This document shows positions 32,565-40,417 of a stretch of DNA of 64,000 nt, piece after piece; position 1 is the first letter of the stretch, and each line of letters starts with the position of its first letter. The position numbers were made by a program, and so were the translations under genes. Under the pieces are notes generated by a model. The model was not told where the DNA came from. It searched no databases and saw only the letters and a program-made list of their open reading frames with translations. This DNA is from Seminavis robusta (lineage: Eukaryota > Bacillariophyta > Bacillariophyceae > Naviculales > Naviculaceae): the NCBI GenBank assembly GCA_903772945.1, contig CAICTM010000353.1, forward strand, positions 1 to 64,000. The letters run 5' to 3'.

Positions 32565-35534
32565 CTAATCATAAAGATTTTCGTCGCTGCTATCGCACAA
32601 CCTAGACCTAGCAGCATCGTTCACCTGTGCTTTGTCATTATCCTTGTCTGCTTCTTCATTATCTGCTGAATCATCTGTAAGGTTGTCATCTCCCTGGTCA
32701 TCTTGTCGCTTGCGCTTTCCAGAATGTTTCCGAGTTTCCACTTCCGACTTGCCGTAAAGCTTCCTGAGCGACCTCCAAACTGGAGCTTTCCTGCAGGTTG
32801 ATCGAGGTCCCTTGGTGTGGTTCGCATCCCGTATTGGCCACAAGGCAAGCCCATCCGGATGATGCGCTATCTCAAAACAAGTCATGTTCTGGAACTGTTT
32901 TAGTTTGTGGATATGCCGGTCGGATTCTGTGACAATGTGATTGTGGGCAAAGACACCACAAACAGAGCAGACGCTTAGGCCTGACCTGATGCCACTCGCT
33001 CCCAGAGTTGGGTCAAAATACTTCCCACTCTCAAGTCGACAAACAATACATCGCTGTCTCGATGAAGCTTTCTTTGGCTGGAGAGGCAGGTGGCCTTTCA
33101 TTGGATCTTCTTGGGTTTGCTTTGTTGCTGTTATTGCTTCTGGCTCGTCGTATTCGAGGAGGGACTCTGCAACAAACAACATGAATTCGTGCCTTTTCAG
33201 CTCATTCCTATTCCTTGACGCCTTTTCTTGTGCAGACAGATTCCAAGCAATTTGGGCATTCATCAGCATCACGTCTAGAATGGCAAGGAACACTCGCTTA
33301 TACCATTTTTTGAAGTGAGCTTTTGTGGAAAAGCCTCCGAAATGAGCTCTCATCTCATCCCCTTTGTCAACACCGAACATTGTCTTCTGATACCCAATCA
33401 TGGCTGATGGACAATCCAGCTGTCTTGCTATTGGTCCAACCTGCCGCTTCACTGTACCCACCGTAGTGTCATTCTTACTGGATACCATTGTGACGACTTT
33501 GCTGTCTACCCACTGCATCATAAGTAATCGATTGACCTTGTCGGCCACTATCCTGTATTCTCCACGAGCGTCTTTGCTCTTGTCCAAGTCCAGCAGGTCT
33601 CCAGGGAAGCCTTTCCTTCTACGACGGCAGGTTCCTGTACTGTAACACCCGCACTTTGTCAATAACAGAACAGCCAATTCGGGGCACATGTACCGGTTGT
33701 CCATCGCTATATGTCTCGCGCCTTGACCATCATCGCCAAATGTGGACATAACAGCATTCATGACGGCCTTCTGTGTTGTTGGTAAGTCATGGATGCTTTC
33801 GTCGATACTAATGTTCTTCGCATTTCTTCCTTGGTAAACGTCCATGTGAAGGATTGCGTAAGTGCTCGAACATGCAAGGATAAAGAAATCCACTCTGAAC
33901 TTATTGGGTTTGTCCTTGTTGTACTGTCTCACAGGGCAGAAGCGAGAACGACATGCCACACCACCTTCATCGAAAGCGCAGTGCGATCCTGCTTCAAAGA
34001 CAGATTTGGAAGCAGAATTCGTTGAGTTTATTGCCCTCCTTAGCTGGTAGCATTTGTCGCTCGTCCCAGCAGCCATGTCTTTGTCTTCAGGGTGGAAAGC
34101 TGCTCTAATTTGCTTGAAGCGAGTAAGAGACATGTACTCATGGGCCCAACCAGCGCTGTTCTTTATTGGCATAGGGTCAATGCGGTTGCAATAATTGATT
34201 GTTTCACACTCTTTTCGGAAGTAAGCCCTGTACCCACCACCATCTGTCGGTGACATCGAAATCTTTAACAAGATGCCTAGAAACACGAACATCTCTTTCA
34301 CGCTTATGTCCTTCCACTTGCCACCACACAGTTTCTTCTTCCTTTCTTTGTCTAGAAGATGGTTGTTCGCGTAGTTATTGGATTCTCTTGTCAGGGCAGT
34401 GACAAACTCCCAACTGCATCCAAGACGTTGGAAGCATTCGAAGGGATCTTTCCATTTATCACCCACTCCTGGCTTCAACTGCATCTTTGCATCCTTTCCC
34501 CTTCGCATGTGGCTTTTCTCTACGAATGGGACATCACCAGGTTTCACTGACTCAAATTTCCATTGAAGCTTTTGTGCCAGTTTACCATAGGTATCTTCTT
34601 TGGCAACTGTTGTTCCGTCTGTGGCTTGAATTTCGAAAATGTCATCATCCGTGTCATATTCAGCAAACTGTGTGAGATTGAAAGCATCGTCGTATTGATC
34701 CAGATCCTCTCCATCCTCAGAGTCCGATTCATATCCATCAACATCATCTCCTCTTGTAATGCGTCTACCGCCATGTCTTTGTCTTCCTTCACTGCTAGTC
34801 CCTCTTCCTGTTGAGCACGCTGTTTTTAGGCTAGCATACGCTTGCGCACGTTCTTCGTCTGTGGGTCCTCCACTGCCACCACTGCCTTTGGCCGTTGTTT
34901 CATTGGTTGTTGGGGTTTCCCCATTATTTGATGCCCTTCCTGTTGAAGTATCAGCTTGACTCTGGTCCGCGGGAGTTCCTTCAAGACCGGCTGATAGCTG
35001 CTTCTGTTCCTCTTCGTAGGCCAAAATGAGACCTTTCAGCTTGGCACGGAAGGCAGCGGTGAAGTCTACATATGACTTGGTCCATTCCACATTCATAAGA
35101 GTGCCCAATGTTACCCATCGAAAGCCATACTTCCTGCCATTCTTGGTGGTGGGGCATTGAATGACTTTTCCGACAAGCTCAAGGTCATTTTGAGGGTATC
35201 TTTGCAGATACGAATTGCTATACGTCTGGTCAAGGAACACCTCGCTGTTGCACTTGAAGTGGCGGCCAGCGTATGAGAATGTCTGCCTCTTCTTCCTTTG
35301 GTTGCTTTTGGTTGCTGTTGCCGTGGTGATGGTGTCTTGGGTTTCTTGTGTTTCGGTCTCTTGCGGGACCACTTTCTCGTTGTTATTCTCCTCTTCTGAG
35401 GGCATCGAAGCTTGGGTTGCGCCACCTGTAATGAGTTGTGATAGGTCTAGAGTCTCCCTAACTATACTAAGACCAGTTTCCTCACCTTCCGGTCCACTTT
35501 GGCCATCTAGGAGAGGCATAGGTTGGTCCTCCAT
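32565..35534 (-). CDS. piggyBac transposase
   Basis: Uninterrupted frame of 989 residues from ATG 35534. The DDE_Tnp_1_7 core has the three expected acids: D522 (AFDEGGVACRSRF), D612 (HIAMDNRYMCPELAVLL) and D677 (WVDSKVVTMVSS). Between the second and third acid, GTCRRRRKGFP fits the family. The C-terminal Cys/His motif (RCIVCRLESG and VCSVCGVFAHNH) is the piggyBac zinc finger that recognises transposon ends. The first 320 residues are Gln/Thr/Asp-rich and probably disordered. It cuts at TTAA and moves the element by a hairpin intermediate. No damage was seen in the catalytic core. Confidence 0.92.
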   Translation of the reverse strand: MEDQPMPLLDGQSGPEGEETGLSIVRETLDLSQLITGGATQASMPSEEENNNEKVVPQETETQETQDTITTATATKSNQRKKRQTFSYAGRHFKCNSEVFLDQTYSNSYLQRYPQNDLELVGKVIQCPTTKNGRKYGFRWVTLGTLMNVEWTKSYVDFTAAFRAKLKGLILAYEEEQKQLSAGLEGTPADQSQADTSTGRASNNGETPTTNETTAKGSGGSGGPTDEERAQAYASLKTACSTGRGTSSEGRQRHGGRRITRGDDVDGYESDSEDGEDLDQYDDAFNLTQFAEYDTDDDIFEIQATDGTTVAKEDTYGKLAQKLQWKFESVKPGDVPFVEKSHMRRGKDAKMQLKPGVGDKWKDPFECFQRLGCSWEFVTALTRESNNYANNHLLDKERKKKLCGGKWKDISVKEMFVFLGILLKISMSPTDGGGYRAYFRKECETINYCNRIDPMPIKNSAGWAHEYMSLTRFKQIRAAFHPEDKDMAAGTSDKCYQLRRAINSTNSASKSVFEAGSHCAFDEGGVACRSRFCPVRQYNKDKPNKFRVDFFILACSSTYAILHMDVYQGRNAKNISIDESIHDLPTTQKAVMNAVMSTFGDDGQGARHIAMDNRYMCPELAVLLLTKCGCYSTGTCRRRRKGFPGDLLDLDKSKDARGEYRIVADKVNRLLMMQWVDSKVVTMVSSKNDTTVGTVKRQVGPIARQLDCPSAMIGYQKTMFGVDKGDEMRAHFGGFSTKAHFKKWYKRVFLAILDVMLMNAQIAWNLSAQEKASRNRNELKRHEFMLFVAESLLEYDEPEAITATKQTQEDPMKGHLPLQPKKASSRQRCIVCRLESGKYFDPTLGASGIRSGLSVCSVCGVFAHNHIVTESDRHIHKLKQFQNMTCFEIAHHPDGLALWPIRDANHTKGPRSTCRKAPVWRSLRKLYGKSEVETRKHSGKRKRQDDQGDDNLTDDSADNEEADKDNDKAQVNDAARSRLCDSSDENLYD

Positions 35535-35796
35535 GGTGGGTGTTCAGATTGATCCTGCAACAAGATGAGTTTCGGCTACCTTCTACCTGCTGTAGCTCGT
35601 TCCTGGCTGGAGATAGCCCATAGTGACCCATATATACGGAGAAGCAGCTTTCAGCGCTCTTTCGAATGGTTCTATCTAGAATGGCTGTAGTTAGAGTTTA
35701 GAGGTGGGTATGGTTTAACAAAGTCCGTATAGGTCATATACGACCTACGTGGGTAGGTATAGGTCATATATGACCTACGCCTCCGATTGGCGTTAA

Positions 35797-36453
35797 GAAT
35801 CCTCTTTCCCCAGATTCCTCGCACCAGATCTCAAGATCCCTCTTTCGCAAGACTGCAAGACTGCAAAACGGCAAAACTGCTTGGTCACTGCAAACCTTCG
35901 AGGAACAAAAAGCTGTCTTCTCTAGCTAGTAGTATCCCAACCCCCACACGCGAGTTGACGGGGATTTAGAGTAGGGAAATTATCGAGTTGACGGGGATTT
36001 AGAGTAGGGAAATTATCTACGGAAGCCAGCCGGTAGTCTACTACTACAGTAGTTTCATTACAAAGAGTCATACGAATGTTACTCTGGTAATATTACTCTC
36101 AGAGCCCCTATGTACCCAGTCACGGTACCCCAATCCCTTATATCTGTTCAGTGCCAGTTACTGCTTCTCTAGAAAGAAGCATACCCAAACTACATAAGAA
36201 ATCATCAATTCGTGAAAGAGAAGAACAAGCCCAAATAACACTGAAGGTCACTTTTGCTCCCGAGCAATGTTACAAATCAGTACAGATAATCTCTATAGTG
36301 CCTAAATACCAAACCAGCAATGTTACTCCTCTATGTCTGGGGCTTTTTCTCCTCTTGACCGTTGTTTCTTACTCAAGGGATCCGAGAGGACTTGCTTCCA
36401 CGATTTCGCCATTATTTCCTGTCGATTGTCAAGACGATTGTCATTTCTTGACC
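35797..36453. other. Spacer between piggyBac and Crypton elements
   Basis: 657 bp without a supported gene. It contains a 33-bp perfect tandem doublet (35951-36016) and a CTAGCTAG palindrome at about 35923. An in-frame extension of the recombinase frame up to 36151 exists but does not look conserved. Confidence 0.5.
35951..36016. repeat. 33-bp perfect tandem repeat, two copies
   Basis: The unit begins CGAGTTGACGGGGATTTAGA and ends GGGAAATTAT; copies lie at 35951-35983 and 35984-36016 with no difference. It may mark the left flank of the Crypton. Confidence 0.9.
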
Positions 36454-37842
36454 ATGGCGACGGCTACAGAGGATGTTGGATGGGTCTATCCCTACAACAA
36501 GAAGCACCAGACCACAATGGTGGGCTTTATGAGTTGGTGGCATGAGAAAGTCTTCCCCAAAACCCAGGAGTTTACCAAGGAGGAGTTGTTGTCGATCATT
36601 CCCTCCAACGTGAAGGCGTATTTGGAATTTCGTGCCTATGGCAAAGTCAACCCTGGCGAAGAGGACTTCCCGGTCTACATGCGAGCCGGCTCTGTAGAAA
36701 AACTCAAGCAGAGCATCTCCTGGTACATGCCCAACAAACATGTCCCATGGATGGATGGTCGTGGAGGAAATCCAGCAAGACATGTCTCACTCAATGAAGT
36801 TATCAAGAAGATTGAGCGGCATGAGGCAAGAGATGAGGGCAAGGAGGCCAATGACAAGCGGCCCTACAACAACAACGAATTCTACAAAATTCTGGAAATG
36901 CTCCGCCGGAAGGAAGACTTTGACCACAAGTACAAGTATCCCATGATGTCATTGTGGAGCTACCACTTGATCCATCGACTTGACGACACATGCCACTTCG
37001 AGGTGGAGCATCCTCATGGGTCTGTGGAGTACCCCTTTGCTATTTTCACCAAAACACGCTACTCTAAGAATGTCCGGAGCATTCGAGATTGTCCTGACCA
37101 AATTCTTCTTGGAGCCGATGAGTGGAAGATGTGTCCCCAGCTCAATTTGGCAATCTACTTGGATAAGTGGCTGGAGATGCATCCCAACGCTGTGCACATG
37201 TTTACCAACAACGACGACACAAAGAAGGGACCTAACAATTTGAAACAGCAGTATGGCAATCGCCTCAAAACTGTCGTTTGGGACCAAGCCGAATTCAAAG
37301 CACTCGAAGAGCAGGTGGGCCGTGACAACAAGAAGGGAGTCGGCACTCATAGCATGAGGAAATATGCGGCGACGAAGCCTTCCAAGAAGGGAGCCACACC
37401 GCGGCACATCGAGTATCGTGGAAGATGGGTTGGCGACAAGTCGGGCCGTGTTGTTTCTGTTCGGTACATTGACAAGAGAGATGACTATGTGGATGCGTTT
37501 GTGGCTAGCTTGTTATGTGATGGAGGTCCCATCATGTACCAAACGGACATGAATGTCACTGATGAATGGCTCAAGTCCCATGTTGTTAGCCACATCGCTC
37601 GCCGAATCCAAGATAACAGGCTGTTGCGCATCCTTGGATTGGCCAAGCTTTGGGCGTGCTATGATCCAGAGGCTAAGTCGCTGGTTGACCAAGAGGAACG
37701 CGAGTACATCATCTCTATGTTTGCCTCTCGCTATGGACAACAGCAGACGAATCCAGTCAAGAAGGTGGCATTGGAGATCTACAACGTGAACGGAGACTTG
37801 GATATTCGCCCTGCAGGGCCTTCGACGCCACCACCCAATTGA
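36454..37842 (+). CDS. Crypton tyrosine recombinase
   Basis: 462 residues from ATG 36454 (MATATEDVGWVYP); the frame is open further upstream to 36151, but that part reads as unconserved leader. The catalytic region shows the tyrosine-recombinase signature: GTHSMRKYAAT (His-x-x-Arg box), then IEYRGRWVGD, then VSVRYIDKRDD with the candidate nucleophile Tyr. The first conserved Arg probably lies near NVRSIRDCPDQILLGADE. The N-terminal third (YPYNKKHQTTMVGFMSWWHEK) looks like a core-binding helical domain. The enzyme would excise and insert a circular Crypton. The frame ends in TGA at 37840-37842, directly ahead of the in-phase GCR1_C-like frame. Confidence 0.8.
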   Translation: MATATEDVGWVYPYNKKHQTTMVGFMSWWHEKVFPKTQEFTKEELLSIIPSNVKAYLEFRAYGKVNPGEEDFPVYMRAGSVEKLKQSISWYMPNKHVPWMDGRGGNPARHVSLNEVIKKIERHEARDEGKEANDKRPYNNNEFYKILEMLRRKEDFDHKYKYPMMSLWSYHLIHRLDDTCHFEVEHPHGSVEYPFAIFTKTRYSKNVRSIRDCPDQILLGADEWKMCPQLNLAIYLDKWLEMHPNAVHMFTNNDDTKKGPNNLKQQYGNRLKTVVWDQAEFKALEEQVGRDNKKGVGTHSMRKYAATKPSKKGATPRHIEYRGRWVGDKSGRVVSVRYIDKRDDYVDAFVASLLCDGGPIMYQTDMNVTDEWLKSHVVSHIARRIQDNRLLRILGLAKLWACYDPEAKSLVDQEEREYIISMFASRYGQQQTNPVKKVALEIYNVNGDLDIRPAGPSTPPPN

Positions 37843-37887
37843 GGAACAGCGACCGGAGCACCAACCGGAGCACCAAGGGGAGTTCCA

Positions 37888-38595
37888 ATGACCACAGGAG
37901 GCCCAACGAACGATCAGCTCATCACCTACATGAAGAGCGTGGAACAGAACATGATGCAACAGTTCCTTCAGCAACAAGCCAGAGATGAGGCTCAGCGTGC
38001 TTGGTTGACTATACAAGTTAACAAGCTACTGAACAACCAGAGGCGATGGGGAGCCCAACTACCACACGCATTCAGTCGACAGGATCCAAGGCAACAGCAA
38101 GAAAGACACAACGATTCAGTTAGGAGGGCCGAACAACGTCAACAAGGAGAAATCATTTTCCACGATGACCGACTACTGGTTGGAGATGATCCGAATGCGA
38201 GGCTTTGCGACAGGCCTCGCTCATTGCATGAGTTGTGGAAAGAGTGGACTGTTGGCATTGGCGACAACAAACCTGCTAGTCAGTTCACTACAGCTGAGAA
38301 GAACGACAAAAAGCTGAAGATCAAACAGAAGTATTGGAGACGCAGAAGAGTTTGGCGTCTACAGGGCTACCTGATTACCCAGTGCAAGTTTACTTGTCAT
38401 GAGGCGAACAGCATGATCCTACAGTGCTACAACAATGGCACAGTCACCCAGTGCATCAACGGCATCATCAAGGACAGTCGCAACAAGGAATTCCCTGTCA
38501 TCGGCAAAACAGAGTACAACAAGGACTTTCATGCCAATCCCCGTCTTGTTCCAAGCGAAAGCCTCTTCCGTCGATGGGGATCTGCTAACCAGTAG
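37888..38595 (+). CDS. Crypton GCR1_C-like DNA-binding region
   Basis: 235 residues from ATG 37888, in the same phase as the recombinase and 45 bases after its TGA. The first 110 residues are Gln-rich and helical (VEQNMMQQFLQQQARDEAQ). The later part has the GCR1_C layout: RSLHELWKEWTVGIGDNKPA, then RRRRVWRLQGYLI, a domain that binds DNA in yeast Gcr1 and in most Crypton proteins. In many Cryptons both domains are one protein. Here either TGA is read through, the second part starts on its own, or the copy is freshly disabled by a single stop. Confidence 0.7.
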   Translation: MTTGGPTNDQLITYMKSVEQNMMQQFLQQQARDEAQRAWLTIQVNKLLNNQRRWGAQLPHAFSRQDPRQQQERHNDSVRRAEQRQQGEIIFHDDRLLVGDDPNARLCDRPRSLHELWKEWTVGIGDNKPASQFTTAEKNDKKLKIKQKYWRRRRVWRLQGYLITQCKFTCHEANSMILQCYNNGTVTQCINGIIKDSRNKEFPVIGKTEYNKDFHANPRLVPSESLFRRWGSANQ

Positions 38596-38689
38596 AGGCC
38601 CTCCCCGCTCCCTGGAACATGGAAGAGTTAGAGACCAAGAAGAAAGATGGGATGCCAAGAGCCACACGGGTAAGTGTTTCGCCTATTCT

Positions 38690-39290
38690 TTGTCTTTGCT
38701 GCAGAGGCAAGGGCTGGTTTCTTTTTTCTTCTGCAGGGAATACAGTACTGTACCATCGACTCCAGCAGTGTCAGATGTTCCAAACTTGAGTCGATCGATC
38801 GTCCAATTCAAAGTGGTATCGGTTCCATGGACCATGGCAGGAAACTTTGCTCAAGCAAGGCCTGTAGAATCTCATCCAACAAACTTAGCATGACATAGGT
38901 CATACACGAGGTGGTAAAATCTTGGGCTTGATCAATCAAAATGTCAATCCCCGACTTGCGTTTGTAGCTAGCACGGCATTCTTCCACTGTTGAGACTAGA
39001 GGAGGCTCTCCAAAGCTGTAGGTAGCACCATTCCACTGGACATTTGAGTATTTCACAGTCGTGGTGGCCGGATCATTGGTCAAGCTGGATGCGTCAATGT
39101 CGACGAAACTCGGGAAGGACACTGGACCACTGGCAAAGGCGGGGACCGGAACGATGTTGTCGGAAGTCGATGGCTTTGCTGGAGCAAAAGATGCAAGAGC
39201 TCGGCGCTGTGATTGTACATGCTGATAAGCTGTCACCAAGCTGGTGATGGGATCAGCGGTCGCAGGATCGATTGTCGTGGAATCTGCCGA
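38690..39290 (-). pseudogene. Truncated copy of an unknown repetitive gene family
   Basis: On the minus strand 38808-39239 encodes a segment with GATYSFGEPPLVS, VEECRASYKRKSGID and YVMLSLLDEILQ. The gene at 41775-43025 carries almost the same residues. DNA similarity continues to about 38750, where the frame is lost. The copy therefore covers only the middle of the family's protein. It begins about 100 bp beyond the 3' end of the Crypton. The function of the family is unknown. Confidence 0.7.
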
Positions 39291-39309
39291 GGGCTCAACT
39301 TTTAGATCT

Positions 39310-39370
39310 ACTTGTTAAACGTGACGGCTGCGTGTTGTTTCAACGCGACGGCTGCGTGTTGTTTCAACGC
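39310..39370. repeat. 24-bp tandem repeat
   Basis: ACGGCTGCGTGTTGTTTCAA with CG flanks occurs twice in tandem (about 39320-39367). Confidence 0.8.
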
Positions 39371-39439
39371 GGCGCTAGAGAAGTCGTCTACGGTATCTAA
39401 TCTAGAGTACCAGCAGACAGATGATGTGCTCATAAAATA

Positions 39440-39557
39440 ATACTCAGTTGTCATTCAAATAGCAAGTTGAGGAGAGATGTAGCATGGGAGCACCTAGAAT
39501 AATAATCAGTTGCCATTCAAATAGCAAGGCAAGGAGAGATGTGGCATGGAAACATCT
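39440..39557. repeat. 57-bp tandem repeat, two imperfect copies
   Basis: Each copy has CATTCAAATAGCAAG then GGAGAGATGT and GCATGG; copies begin near 39440 and 39498. They lie immediately ahead of the polyketide synthase fragment and end in a CTAGCTAG palindrome. Confidence 0.8.
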
Positions 39558-39601
39558 CTAGCTAGCTGCACTTCAGCCCACTCGGACAAGGTTTATTGGC
39601 A

Positions 39602-40417
39602 ATGAATGTTTCGTTCCATGTCATCGATCTTTTACTCGTCCCAGATTTCAAGTCGTTTGGTGACAAGTCGCTCAGCGAAGGCTTCGGTAAAGGGGAAATC
39701 GCCCCCCTACCGACCACTCCATTTGATGCCAGCGAGATTGTCGCCGCCTTTCGCTATATGAGCCAGGGACGGCACATTGGAAAGATCGTGATCCAGAACC
39801 TCCACCAGTTCCAAGTCTGCCATTTGCCGTTGACACTTTGGAAGGAAAGCCACCTCATTACGGGCGGATTGGGTGGTCTTGGAATGGCACTGGCATTTCG
39901 TCTTGCGTGCCATGGGAGTAGGAAATATCTGTTGGTCGGTCGCAGGGGTGTCACCAATTCAGTCCAACGATTCACAATTTCGCAGATGGAGGCTTTGGGA
40001 TGCCAAGTACATGTTCTACAAGCCAATGTGGTAGACCTAACCCCCAACATGTGCACATTTCAGCCTGATCGGATTTGGCACGTGGCCACTGTATACCGTG
40101 ATGTGACATTCTCCAAGATGACTGATGATCATTGGGATGATGTTGTCCGAACCAAGGTTGAGGGCTACCACCACATGCGCCAATGTTGGCCCGTTACTTC
40201 TTTGGTCAACATCAGTTCTGTCAGTGGCTACTTTGGAAATGTGGGGCAAACCAATTACGCATTTGCCAATTCAAGCTTGGATGCTGCAGCTCGTCGCGAT
40301 CCGAATACGCTGACGGTGCGCTTGGGCACTTTGGACAACGTTGGCTACGTCGTTGAGAATGAGAGCAATCACCGTGTGCTGGAACAATACATTCTAACTG
40401 CACTTATGGTGAAGTGA
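39602..40417 (+). pseudogene. Orphan polyketide synthase fragment (end of enoylreductase plus ketoreductase)
   Basis: 272 codons from ATG 39602, open throughout. Residues about 1-60 match the end of a type I PKS enoylreductase domain (VAAFRYMSQGRHIGKIVI). The rest is a ketoreductase: NADP loop LITGGLGGLGMALAFRL, then RIWHVATVYRDVTF, and the catalytic Ser and Tyr in LVNISSVSGYFGNVGQTNYAFANSSLDA. It ends shortly after the KR core, with no acyl-carrier domain after it and no ketosynthase or acyltransferase before it. A working PKS is several times longer. The piece lies between two copies of an unknown repetitive gene, so it is probably a captured or cut-off gene fragment. A free-standing reductase is the less likely alternative. 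Confidence 0.75.

Larger units (their letters stand above)
31364..35796. mobile_element. piggyBac DNA transposon with TTAA target duplication, apparently whole
   Basis: TTAA at 31364-31367 and TTAA at 35793-35796 flank a 4425-bp element. Its ends are inverted: CGCCAAT just inside the left TTAA and ATTGGCG just inside the right one. The match continues outward as GATTC on the left and GAATC on the right, giving 16 inverted bases. Subterminal GGTCA/TGACC motifs occur on both sides; on the right they form TAGGTCATATACGACCTA and ATAGGTCATATATGACCTA. Inside are two convergent genes, a transposase (minus) and a smaller unknown gene (plus), both open throughout, so the element looks whole and fairly young. 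Confidence 0.85.
36454..38595 (+). mobile_element. Crypton (tyrosine-recombinase DNA transposon)
   Basis: Two frames in the same phase encode a tyrosine recombinase and a GCR1_C-like DNA-binding region, the usual Crypton pair. Cryptons have no terminal inverted repeats, so the ends are not visible; the limits given are those of the coding parts. The two frames are separated only by a TGA and a 45-bp spacer rich in Thr/Gly/Ala/Pro codons. Confidence 0.75.
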
